DNA of 64,000 nt from Epilithonimonas mollis (GTDB lineage: Bacteria > Bacteroidota > Bacteroidia > Flavobacteriales > Weeksellaceae), in contig NZ_FRAM01000001.1 of assembly GCF_900142325.1 (NCBI RefSeq), positions 434,001 through 498,000 on the forward strand, in the 5' to 3' direction. Numbering within the stretch: position 1 is the stretch's first letter; every line of letters begins with the position of its first letter. Below are positions 17,615-25,410 of the stretch, piece by piece. Made by a program: the position numbers and the translations under genes. The notes beneath the pieces were generated by a model. That model saw nothing but the letters and a program-made list of their open reading frames with translations. It searched no databases and was not told the origin of the DNA.

Positions 17615-18400
17615 ATGACAAATTTATTTGACTTAACAGGAAAAGTAGCATTAATTACTGGTGGAACGCACGGTTTAGGTTTGGCAATGGCAGAAGGTCT
17701 GGCTTCTGCTGGTGCAGAATTGGTCGTTACCAGCACTACGCCTTCCAAACTAGAAGAAGCCATTGCTTATTACCAGTCAAAAGGATATAAAGCGACAGGC
17801 TATATTTTTGATGTGACCGATGAGAAAATCGCCGCTGAAAAAGTAGCAGAAATCGAAGCTAATCACAAACAAATCGATATCCTTATTAATAATGCCGGTA
17901 TCATCAAAAGAATTCCTGCTTTAGAAATGGAAGTTTCCGATTTCCGAAAAGTCATTGATGTAGATTTAGTTGGACCTTTTATTATGTCCCAATTGGTCGC
18001 AAAGAGTATGATTGCCAGAAAATCAGGTAAAATCATTAACATTTGTTCGATGATGAGCGAACTGGGTCGCGACAACGTTGTGGCTTACGCTTCTGCAAAA
18101 GGCGGATTAAAAATGCTGACCAAAAATCTGGCAACAGAATGGGCAAAACATAACATCCAAGTGAATGGCATCGGTCCCGGCTATTTTGCTACGTCACAGA
18201 CTGAACCCATCAGAGTTGACGGCAATCCTTTCAACGAGTTCATTATCAGCAGAACACCGGAAGGTCGCTGGGGAAATCCCGAAGATTTAGCTGGAACAGC
18301 AATTTTCTTAGCATCAGAAGCGAGTCAATTCATCAATGGACAAATCATCTATGTTGACGGCGGAATCCTAGCAACCATCGGAAAACCTTCAAACGAATAA
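17615..18400 (+). CDS. kduD: 2-dehydro-3-deoxy-D-gluconate 5-dehydrogenase (SDR)
   Basis: NAD(P)-dependent short-chain dehydrogenase, 261 residues, which reduces 2,5-diketo-3-deoxygluconate to 2-keto-3-deoxygluconate (KDG). The Rossmann motif is TGGTHGLGLA near residues 15-24, NNAGI follows near residue 90, and the catalytic Tyr-x3-Lys is in VVAYASAKGG. RTPEGRWGNPEDLAG near the C-terminus is characteristic of KduD. It follows kduI across a short palindromic repeat. The position next to kduI in a pectin operon makes the specific assignment strong even though the SDR superfamily is broad. Confidence 0.95.
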   Translation: MTNLFDLTGKVALITGGTHGLGLAMAEGLASAGAELVVTSTTPSKLEEAIAYYQSKGYKATGYIFDVTDEKIAAEKVAEIEANHKQIDILINNAGIIKRIPALEMEVSDFRKVIDVDLVGPFIMSQLVAKSMIARKSGKIINICSMMSELGRDNVVAYASAKGGLKMLTKNLATEWAKHNIQVNGIGPGYFATSQTEPIRVDGNPFNEFIISRTPEGRWGNPEDLAGTAIFLASEASQFINGQIIYVDGGILATIGKPSNE

Positions 18401-18437
18401 ACATTCATAATTAATAATTTATCATTAATAATTAAAA

Positions 18438-19847
18438 ATGAGTACACTTACAAAACCATTTATCACAGATACATTTCTATTAAAGAACAAATTCGCTGAG
18501 GAGTTGTATTTCAGATTTGCTGAAAACCAACCGATTATCGATTATCATAACCATTTGCCTCCGAAAGAGATTGCAGAAAACCGTCAGTTTGAGAACATTA
18601 CTCAGGTTTGGATTGGTGGCGACCATTACAAATGGAGAGCGATGAGAACAATGGGCGTGAACGAAAAATTCATCACCGGAGATGCTTCTGACAAAGAAAA
18701 ATTCGCAGCTTGGGCAAAGACAGTTCCCAATACGTTGAGAAATCCTCTATTCCATTGGACACATTTGGAACTAGCAAGATATTTTGACGTTTATGATTTG
18801 TTAAGCGAAAAAAATGCGGACGACGTTTATGAAAATGTTTCAGCTCAGCTTCAAACACCAGAAAAATCTGTTCACGGATTGTTGAAAATGAGAAACGTGG
18901 AAACGGTTTGTACCACAGAAGATCCGATTGACACTTTAGAGTATCATAAAACAATCAAACAAAACAATATCGGAATTACAGTCAGCACGGCTTTTCGTCC
19001 CGACAAAGCGATTTTGATTGACAACGACGATTATAATGCTTACATCGATAAATTAGGAGAATCTGCAGGAATCGAAATCAATTCTTACAAGGATGTACAG
19101 GATGCGCTGATCAAGAGAATTGAATACTTTCACGCCAACGGATGCAGATTGTGTGACCACGGATTGAACAACATTTCTTTTGAAACGTTCACAGATTCTG
19201 AAATCAACTCAATTTTTGAAATAAAAAGAAAAGGTGAAACATTGACGCCACATCAGATTGAGCAATTCAAAACAGCCATTTTGTTGTTTTTGGGAGAGAC
19301 ATACCATTCTCTTGGTTGGGTTCAGCAATATCATTTGGGCGCATTGAGAAATAACAATGCAAGAATGTTGAAAGTTTTGGGGCCGGACACAGGTTGGGAT
19401 TCCATTGGTGATTTCAGTCAGGCTGCGAACCTTTCGAGATTCCTTAATACATTGGATTCTAAAGATAAATTGACCAAAACGATTATTTACAATCTGAATC
19501 CTGCCGATAACGAAATTATGGCAACAATGATTGGGAATTTCAACGATGGTTCTGTGAAAGGAAAAGTACAATTCGGTTCTGGCTGGTGGTTTTTGGACCA
19601 GAAAGACGGAATGGAAAAACAAATGAACGCTCTTTCTAATATGGGACTGATCAGCACATTTGTTGGGATGTTGACCGATTCCAGAAGCTTCCTTTCCTTC
19701 CCAAGACACGAATATTTCAGAAGAGTTTTGTGTAACTTGTTAGGAAAAGAAATGGCGAGTGGCGAGTTGCCGGAAGACCTGGATTTAGTAGGAAAAATCG
19801 TCTCAGACATCTGTTATCAGAATGCAAAAGACTATTTCACTTTTTAA
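18438..19847 (+). CDS. uxaC: Glucuronate/galacturonate isomerase
   Basis: Uronate isomerase, 469 residues, that turns D-galacturonate into D-tagaturonate (and D-glucuronate into D-fructuronate). The amidohydrolase-like metal motif DYHNHL is near residue 36, and the conserved GGDHYKWRAMR and SFPRHEYFRRVLC blocks are present at either end. It starts the saturated-galacturonate branch and is followed downstream by uxaB and uxaA. The 341-base gap after it holds two different repeat elements, so it may end one transcript segment even though the next genes are on the same strand. Confidence 0.97.
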   Translation: MSTLTKPFITDTFLLKNKFAEELYFRFAENQPIIDYHNHLPPKEIAENRQFENITQVWIGGDHYKWRAMRTMGVNEKFITGDASDKEKFAAWAKTVPNTLRNPLFHWTHLELARYFDVYDLLSEKNADDVYENVSAQLQTPEKSVHGLLKMRNVETVCTTEDPIDTLEYHKTIKQNNIGITVSTAFRPDKAILIDNDDYNAYIDKLGESAGIEINSYKDVQDALIKRIEYFHANGCRLCDHGLNNISFETFTDSEINSIFEIKRKGETLTPHQIEQFKTAILLFLGETYHSLGWVQQYHLGALRNNNARMLKVLGPDTGWDSIGDFSQAANLSRFLNTLDSKDKLTKTIIYNLNPADNEIMATMIGNFNDGSVKGKVQFGSGWWFLDQKDGMEKQMNALSNMGLISTFVGMLTDSRSFLSFPRHEYFRRVLCNLLGKEMASGELPEDLDLVGKIVSDICYQNAKDYFTF

Positions 19848-19855
19848 AATTTTTT

Positions 19856-19970
19856 GGGCAGCTTAATCCGCCTTCCGCTCCCAATCTTTTTTGCACTACG
19901 ATTTCACATTAAAAAGAAATCAAGTACAAGCAAAAAAGGATTTCCGCTCAAGTCGGGCTGCAGATTCGAC
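19856..19970 (+). repeat. Dispersed intergenic palindromic repeat, copy B
   Basis: Begins GGGCAGCTTAATCCGCCTTC and ends with AGTCGGGCTGCAGATTCGAC. The centre is a hairpin with TCTTTTTTGC on the left and GCAAAAAAGGA on the right, and an inner ATTTC/GAAAT pair. Ends match copy C (60265-60360) closely and copy A (5750-5818) in reverse orientation. Confidence 0.75.
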
Positions 19971-20001
19971 ATAGAAGAAGCAGTAATATTAAAAAAGCAT
20001 T

Positions 20002-20082
20002 TTTTGTCATTCCGCAGGAAACCTAACGAAGTGGTTCGACGAAGTCAATCTAACCAGTTGAGATTCCTACGGAATGACAAAA
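20002..20082. repeat. Long hairpin repeat downstream of uxaC
   Basis: TTTTGTCATTCCG (20002-20014) pairs perfectly with CGGAATGACAAAA (20070-20082), and the stem continues as GCAGGAA against TTCCTAC with one mismatch, giving about 18 paired positions. The loop holds GTGGTTCGACGAAGTC. No T-run follows on the plus strand beyond AAAATTTAAAA, so it may be a repeat-derived mRNA end rather than a classic terminator. Confidence 0.7.
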
Positions 20083-20188
20083 TTTAAAATAAAATTAGTG
20101 AATGTAATCTTAATGTAATACAAAGGATTACGAAATTAAAAACAAATTGCAAATTAACAATTTTGCGATTTAACGTTTAAACAAAGCA

Positions 20189-20536
20189 ATGGAAACAAAA
20201 CAAACATCCAAAATATATTACAAATCCGATACAACAGAATGGGAAAAAATCGATGACTATATCGACCGCCAAATCGTAGGCTACGACGAATCTGTAATGA
20301 TGGTGAATGTCCGTTTCAAAAAAGGCGGAATTGGCTACAAGCATAAACATCCGCACATTCAGGTGACTTATGTTTCGGAAGGAAAATTTGAAGTGAACAT
20401 CGGCGAAGATATTTCAATTTTGAAAAAAGGCGATTCATTTTTCGTTCCTTCGAATGTTCTTCACGGCGTCGAATGTCTGGAAGACGGAATTTTGGTAGAT
20501 GTTTTCAGTCCGTTTAGAGAAGATTTTATAAAGTAA
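20189..20536 (+). CDS. kdgF: Cupin, KdgF-like uronate-linearising protein
   Basis: Small cupin of 115 residues, the usual KdgF length. KdgF proteins speed conversion of cyclic 4,5-unsaturated galacturonate to its linear ketone, the KduI substrate. Metal-binding residues are seen in KHKHPHIQVTY (two His and a Gln) and in PSNVLHGVE (third His), with GDSFFVPSNVLHG as the second cupin motif. The genomic setting between uxaC and kdgK supports the assignment. The ATG at 20189 is preceded by an AT-rich leader that could hold its own promoter. The symbol rests on length, motifs and context. Confidence 0.85.
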   Translation: METKQTSKIYYKSDTTEWEKIDDYIDRQIVGYDESVMMVNVRFKKGGIGYKHKHPHIQVTYVSEGKFEVNIGEDISILKKGDSFFVPSNVLHGVECLEDGILVDVFSPFREDFIK

Positions 20537-20546
20537 AAACTCAAAT

Positions 20547-20571
20547 CTCACAGGTTTTAAAAACCTGTGAG
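20547..20571. repeat. Perfect hairpin between kdgF and kdgK
   Basis: CTCACAGGTTTT (20547-20558) and AAAACCTGTGAG (20560-20571) form a perfect inverted repeat around a single base. No T-run follows on the plus strand. It is probably one of the short palindromic repeats that occupy several spacers of this operon. Confidence 0.6.
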
Positions 20572-20593
20572 GTTCAGAAAAAAATAAAAATTA

Positions 20594-21598
20594 ATGAGCA
20601 AAGTTGTAACCTTTGGCGAAGTACTGATGAGACTGTCTCCATCCGATAGCAAAATGCTGAGACAAAGCCGTGAAATGGAATTCTTCTTTGGAGGAACAGA
20701 AATGAATGTCGGTGCGTCTTTGGCCATTATGGGGTGCGAAACGAGACACATCACCAATGTTTCCGATTGTTTCATCGGAGAATCAGCCATTGCAACAATG
20801 AAAAGTTACGGAATTGATACACAATTCGTCAACAGAACAGAACATCCGATTGGTTTATATTTCCTGGAAGTTGGTTCTGCAATGCGTGCGAGCCGAATTT
20901 CGTACAACAGATTAAACGGTTCTTTTGCCAACATCAAACCGGAACAGGTAGATTGGGAAAAAGCTCTCGAAGGTGCAGAATATTTCCACTGGACAGGGAT
21001 TTCTCCCGGAATTTCGGAAGGTGCTTACGAGACTTTGAAGCAAGGTTTACAATTAGCTTATTCAAAAGGAATCGAAATCACAGCGGACCCGGCTTATCGT
21101 TCCAATCTTTGGAAATATGGCAAAGAAGGATTCGCAGTTCTTAAAGAGCTCATCTCCTCCTCCACGATTTTCATCGGTGGCGTAAATGAAATCAATGAAA
21201 TATTGGGAACAACTTTCGGTTATGATAAAGACAGTTTCATCAAGGCTGCTGAGACATTAATGAAAGAAATTCCTTCCATCAAAAAAGTATTTGATAAAAC
21301 CAGAATTGGAATTACGGCAAGTAATCAGGCCACTCAGGGAAGAGCTTTGATCAACGGACAATATTTTGAAACAGAGAGTCTGGAAGTGAATCCTGTTGTG
21401 GACAGAATCGGAACCGGCGATGCGTTTGCTGCAGGTTTGATTTACGGTTTAATCCACTTCGATGATGAGAAAGCTTTGAAGTTTGCCAACGCAGCTTGCG
21501 CCATCAAACACACCATTTTGGGCGATGTGAATCTGAGCAGCGCTAACGATATTCTGGAAGTAATGAACGGCAATTCAGGAGGAAGAATTAAAAGATAA
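20594..21598 (+). CDS. kdgK: 2-dehydro-3-deoxygluconokinase
   Basis: PfkB-family sugar kinase, 334 residues, that phosphorylates KDG to 2-keto-3-deoxy-6-phosphogluconate (KDPG). The N-terminal GGTEMNVG motif and the C-terminal PfkB signature DRIGTGDAFAAGLIYGL, with the catalytic Asp, are both present. Residues ADPAYRSNLW match the family region after the substrate site. It stands where the two uronate branches meet. The aldolase gene follows 47 nt later across a small imperfect palindrome. PfkB kinases are diverse, but the operon fixes the substrate with high likelihood. Confidence 0.95.
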   Translation: MSKVVTFGEVLMRLSPSDSKMLRQSREMEFFFGGTEMNVGASLAIMGCETRHITNVSDCFIGESAIATMKSYGIDTQFVNRTEHPIGLYFLEVGSAMRASRISYNRLNGSFANIKPEQVDWEKALEGAEYFHWTGISPGISEGAYETLKQGLQLAYSKGIEITADPAYRSNLWKYGKEGFAVLKELISSSTIFIGGVNEINEILGTTFGYDKDSFIKAAETLMKEIPSIKKVFDKTRIGITASNQATQGRALINGQYFETESLEVNPVVDRIGTGDAFAAGLIYGLIHFDDEKALKFANAACAIKHTILGDVNLSSANDILEVMNGNSGGRIKR

Positions 21599-21600
21599 AA

Positions 21601-21632
21601 AGCTATTCGCCATTGGCCATTAGCAATTAGCT
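21601..21632. repeat. Short imperfect palindrome between kdgK and kdgA
   Basis: Thirty-two bases starting AGCTA and ending TAGCT, with internal CCATTGGCCATTAG. I recall similar 'gccattggccattagc' spacers as frequent in flavobacterial genomes. No clear regulatory reading. Confidence 0.4.
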
Positions 21633-21645
21633 AAACAAAATTAAT

Positions 21646-22305
21646 ATGACAAAGATTCAATTAGTTACAAACGCCATTATTAAGCAAGGACTTTTGCCTT
21701 TGTACTATAATGCTGATGAAACGGTAACTTTAGAAATACTGAAATCGCTTTACAGAGCAGGAATCCGAGCTGTGGAATACACAAGCCGAGGTGAATCTGC
21801 ACTAAGCAATTTCACAAAAATGGTAGAAATCCGAAATGCTGAAATGCCGGATATGCTGCTTGGAATCGGAACCATAAAAAATCAGAAACAAGCGGAAGAT
21901 TATTATAATGCTGGTGCTGACTTTTTCATCAGTCCAGGATTTGTTTCTGAAGTTGCTGAATTCCTGATTCCGAAAGATGTCCTTTACAGCCCGGGTTGTA
22001 TGACGCCGACAGAAATCATCGAAGCTGAAAATGCAGGCGTGACTTTCGTGAAATTATTCCCTGGTAATGCACTTGGAACGGGATTTATGAGCGCCATCAA
22101 AGATGTGTTTCCGAATCTGAAATTTATGCCAACAGGCGGTGTTGACACTACCAAAGAAAATATCGAAAGCTGGTTCAAAGCTGGTGTTTCTGCTGTTGGA
22201 ATGGGAAGTAAATTAGTAAGTAAAGAACTGATGGCCTCCAAAGATTACACAACCATAGAAAACGAAACTAAAAAAGTATTGGAAATCATCCGATCTATCA
22301 AATAA
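21646..22305 (+). CDS. kdgA: KDPG/KHG aldolase
   Basis: 2-dehydro-3-deoxy-phosphogluconate aldolase (also called eda), 219 residues, which splits KDPG into pyruvate and glyceraldehyde-3-phosphate. The Schiff-base Lys is in GVTFVKLFPGN near residue 138, the early Glu is in AVEYTSRGE, and MPTGGVDTTKEN carries the phosphate-binding region. This is the last shared step of pectin breakdown. It ends 30 nt before the transporter gene. Confidence 0.96.
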   Translation: MTKIQLVTNAIIKQGLLPLYYNADETVTLEILKSLYRAGIRAVEYTSRGESALSNFTKMVEIRNAEMPDMLLGIGTIKNQKQAEDYYNAGADFFISPGFVSEVAEFLIPKDVLYSPGCMTPTEIIEAENAGVTFVKLFPGNALGTGFMSAIKDVFPNLKFMPTGGVDTTKENIESWFKAGVSAVGMGSKLVSKELMASKDYTTIENETKKVLEIIRSIK

Positions 22306-22335
22306 TCATAGAACAAACTAAATTCCTAAAACTAT

Positions 22336-23865
22336 ATGAGTTCAGTTAAATCCTTTAAACCCAGTAATTTCAGATGGTCTATTTGCGGACTTCTGTTCAT
22401 TGCTACCACGATTAATTATCTAGACAGGCAGGTACTTTCTTTAACTTGGAAAGACTTTATCCAGCCCGAATTTCATTGGAATAATAACGATTATGGAAAC
22501 ATTACGGCATTATTTTCAATTTTCTACGCAATCAGTATGTTGTTTGCAGGGAAATTTGTGGATTGGATGGATACAAAAAAAGGATTTCTCTGGGCAATTT
22601 TCATCTGGTCGATTGGTGCAATTTTACACGCCTTCTGCGGCATTGCAACATCCGGAATACTGACGGGAAACTGGTTGGTTGGCTTCGCAGAATCGAAGAA
22701 AATTATCGGGACTTTAAACGATATTTCACTTGTTACAAGCACAAGTGTAACGCTTTTCATCTTTGCCAGATTTGTTTTGGCGGTTGGAGAAGCAGGAAAT
22801 TTCCCTGCGGCGATTAAAACGACTGCAGAATATTTTCCTAAAAAAGACAGGGCGTTTTCTACAAGTATTTTCAATGCGGGAGCAACTGTTGGAGCGTTAG
22901 CAGCACCTGTGACCATTCCTTTCATCGCCAAATCTATGGGTTGGGAAATGGCATTTATCATTATTGGTGCTTTAGGATTTTTATGGATGGGACTTTGGAT
23001 TTTCTATTACAAAAAACCTCATCAGCACCCGAAAGTTAACGAGCACGAATTGGCATACATTCAGCAGGATCAGGATGATGTCATAGAAGAAACAACGGAA
23101 GTTCATCAGAAAAAAATGAGCTTAAAACAAGCTTTCGGATACAGACAGACCTGGGCATTTATTTTTGGTAAATTTATGACAGACGGTGTTTGGTGGTTCT
23201 ATTTGTTCTGGACTCCGGCTTACCTAAGTTCGGTTTACGGAATGGACAGCACGCAAAGTGCGTTACCACTCTTCGTTTTGTATATGATAACCCTGGTTTC
23301 CATTGTTGGAGGCTGGCTTCCAAAATATTTCGTGGACAAAAAAGGGATGAATCCTTACGCAGGAAGAATGCGTGCCATGTTGATCTTCGCATTCTTTCCC
23401 CTATTGGCACTTATTGCACAACCGGCTGGACAGATATCATATTGGTTTCCTGTGTTGATTATTGGTATTGCAGGAGCAGCGCATCAGGCCTGGTCGGCAA
23501 ACATCTTTTCAACAGTTGGCGATATGTTCCCCAAAAAAGCAATTGCCACCATTACAGGAATTGGCGGCATGGCCGGCGGAATTGGTTCTTTCCTGATCAA
23601 TAAAGGTTCTGGATTACTTTTCGACCATGCGCACATGGCATGGACAACAATTGACGGCGTTCCGCTTTTAGAAAAATATCCGGAATTTAAGAATACAAGA
23701 CTTCCTGACGATCTGTTAACCCAACTGAAAAGTTCCGGTGCAATAATATCTGACGGTATAGATAAAGGCTACATGATTATTTTCTCAGTTTGCGCAGTAG
23801 CTTATCTGATTGCGTGGTTCGTGATGAAATCACTGGTGCCGAAATATAAAATCATAAAAGATTAA
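22336..23865 (+). CDS. MFS hexuronate transporter, ExuT-like
   Basis: Major facilitator superfamily sugar-acid:proton symporter, 509 residues, expected to bring galacturonate and other uronates across the inner membrane. The opening RWSICGLLFIATTINYLDRQ is a strong signature of the anion:cation symporter (ACS/ExuT) family. About 12 membrane segments are visible. It is longer than most ExuT proteins, partly from extra residues in the first half (about 105-135, GNWLVGFAESKKIIGTLND) and a C-terminal loop. The uxaB ATG begins only 3 nt after its stop, so the two are translated together. Confidence 0.9.
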   Translation: MSSVKSFKPSNFRWSICGLLFIATTINYLDRQVLSLTWKDFIQPEFHWNNNDYGNITALFSIFYAISMLFAGKFVDWMDTKKGFLWAIFIWSIGAILHAFCGIATSGILTGNWLVGFAESKKIIGTLNDISLVTSTSVTLFIFARFVLAVGEAGNFPAAIKTTAEYFPKKDRAFSTSIFNAGATVGALAAPVTIPFIAKSMGWEMAFIIIGALGFLWMGLWIFYYKKPHQHPKVNEHELAYIQQDQDDVIEETTEVHQKKMSLKQAFGYRQTWAFIFGKFMTDGVWWFYLFWTPAYLSSVYGMDSTQSALPLFVLYMITLVSIVGGWLPKYFVDKKGMNPYAGRMRAMLIFAFFPLLALIAQPAGQISYWFPVLIIGIAGAAHQAWSANIFSTVGDMFPKKAIATITGIGGMAGGIGSFLINKGSGLLFDHAHMAWTTIDGVPLLEKYPEFKNTRLPDDLLTQLKSSGAIISDGIDKGYMIIFSVCAVAYLIAWFVMKSLVPKYKIIKD

Positions 23866-23868
23866 ACA

Positions 23869-25329
23869 ATGGAATATCAAATTAAACAAAAACTCAACCG
23901 TGAAAACTTAGGTTTAAACGAAAAGCTACCCATAAAATTTTTACAGTTCGGAGAAGGCAACTTCCTTCGTGCATTCGTTGATTACCTGATTGACAAGATG
24001 AACAAAGAAGCTGGTTTCAACGCTGGCGTAGCCGTTGTTCAGCCAACACAGGGCGGACTTGTAGATATGCTGGAAGCGCAGGATAATCTTTACACGCTTT
24101 TCGTGAGAGGAGTGAAAAAAGGAAAGATTGTGGATGACCAGCGTGTGATCTCTGCCGTTCAGCGTTCATTCAGTCCTTATGATAATTACGCTGAATATCT
24201 TGAGCTGGCAAAAGGTGAAGATCTACAGTTCATTTTATCGAATACAACAGAAGCCGGAATTGCTTTTGATGAGTCGGAAACGTCTTTGAATTCAGGACCT
24301 CACAGGAATTTTCCTGCAAAAGTAACTTCTTTTCTTTATGAGAGATTCAAGCATTTCAACGGTGCTGATGACAAAGGCCTTCACATCATTCCTTGCGAAC
24401 TGATTGAAAACAATGCATTGACATTAAAAGAATATATTCTGAAATATGCCCAGCTTTGGAATCTTGAAGCAGATTTTTCAGCTTGGGTACAGAATAGCAA
24501 TCATTTCCATAACACCTTGGTAGACAGAATTGTTCCGGGTTATCCAAGAGAAGAAAAAGACGAATACGAAGCTAAATTGGATTATGATGATAATCTGATG
24601 GTGGTTTGTGAAGCGTTCTTACTTTGGGTTATTGAAGGTGATGAAAAACTGAAAGCGCTGATTCCTTTTGATAAGATCGATGATCAGGTTTTGGTTGTGG
24701 ATGACATCACACCATACAGAACCAGAAAGGTCAGAATCCTGAACGGTGCTCACACCGCAATGTTGGCATTCTCTGTCCTGGACGGAAAAGAAACGGTGAA
24801 AGAAGCGATTGATGCGGATTTTGCAGGACAATGGATTTCCGATACGGTTTATAATGAGATCATTCCTACTCTGGATTTACCTACGGAAGAATTGACAGCG
24901 TTTTCGGATGAAGTTTTTGACAGATTCAGAAATCCGTTTCTGAAGCATTTGCTCTCCAGCATTGCATTGAATTCGGTCTCAAAATTTAAGGTCAGAGTAT
25001 TACCAAGCTTAATGAAATATGTTGAAATCAAAAATGAATTGCCTACTAATCTCACATTTGCTTTAGCAGCACTAATCAGGTTCTATCAAGGTGTGTTTGA
25101 TGGAAAACAGCTTCCTGTGAGCGATGATGCTCCGGTTTTGGAAAGATTCAGAGAAATCTGGTCCTCTAGTGATCTTGGAGAAGTTACCAAAGCGGCATTG
25201 TCTGAACCAAGTTTCTGGGATCAGGATCTTACAGCAGTTCCTGGGTTGACAGAAGCTATAACTAAAGCTTTGAGTGCAATCGATTCCACAGGAATTGAAG
25301 AAGGTTATAAAAGTTTTATTAATCAATAA
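23869..25329 (+). CDS. uxaB: Tagaturonate reductase (altronate oxidoreductase)
   Basis: NADH-dependent enzyme of the mannitol dehydrogenase superfamily, 486 residues, that reduces D-tagaturonate to D-altronate. The N-terminal FLQFGEGNFLRAFVDYLID block and the central RKVRILNGAHTAMLAF block (conserved Lys/Asn/His region) identify the UxaB group. It lies directly between the transporter and uxaA. No uxuB-like fructuronate reductase is seen, so this enzyme seems dedicated to the galacturonate route. Confidence 0.95.
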   Translation: MEYQIKQKLNRENLGLNEKLPIKFLQFGEGNFLRAFVDYLIDKMNKEAGFNAGVAVVQPTQGGLVDMLEAQDNLYTLFVRGVKKGKIVDDQRVISAVQRSFSPYDNYAEYLELAKGEDLQFILSNTTEAGIAFDESETSLNSGPHRNFPAKVTSFLYERFKHFNGADDKGLHIIPCELIENNALTLKEYILKYAQLWNLEADFSAWVQNSNHFHNTLVDRIVPGYPREEKDEYEAKLDYDDNLMVVCEAFLLWVIEGDEKLKALIPFDKIDDQVLVVDDITPYRTRKVRILNGAHTAMLAFSVLDGKETVKEAIDADFAGQWISDTVYNEIIPTLDLPTEELTAFSDEVFDRFRNPFLKHLLSSIALNSVSKFKVRVLPSLMKYVEIKNELPTNLTFALAALIRFYQGVFDGKQLPVSDDAPVLERFREIWSSSDLGEVTKAALSEPSFWDQDLTAVPGLTEAITKALSAIDSTGIEEGYKSFINQ

Positions 25330-25337
25330 TTGAAAAG

Positions 25338-25380
25338 TCTTCGACAAGCTCAGTATAAACTACAGGCGGAATAGCTGCCA
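25338..25380. repeat. Repeat remnants between uxaB and uxaA
   Basis: The spacer contains CTTCGACAAGCTCAG followed by GGCGGAATAGCTGCC. The second block resembles the terminal GGCGGATAAAGCTGCC of the dispersed repeat family (copies A-C), and the first shares a TTCGAC/GTCGAA core with spacers near 20037, 35007 and 39793. I read it as a decayed repeat. Confidence 0.4.
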
Positions 25381-25410
25381 AAATTGTTGAGATAATTTAA
25401 TCTGAAAATT

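Larger units (their letters stand above)
19848..20188. other. Repeat-rich gap between uxaC and kdgF-like gene
   Basis: No gene is supported here. It contains dispersed repeat copy B (19856-19970), a separate long hairpin (20002-20082), and about 105 bases of AT-rich leader before the cupin gene. A 77-codon open frame can be read through both repeats, but it is made only of repeat sequence. Confidence 0.75.

Noticed and set aside
19854-20087. A 77-codon open frame after uxaC
   Set aside because: It reads only through repeat copy B and the following hairpin, has no family-like pattern and shares its bases with non-coding repeats elsewhere.
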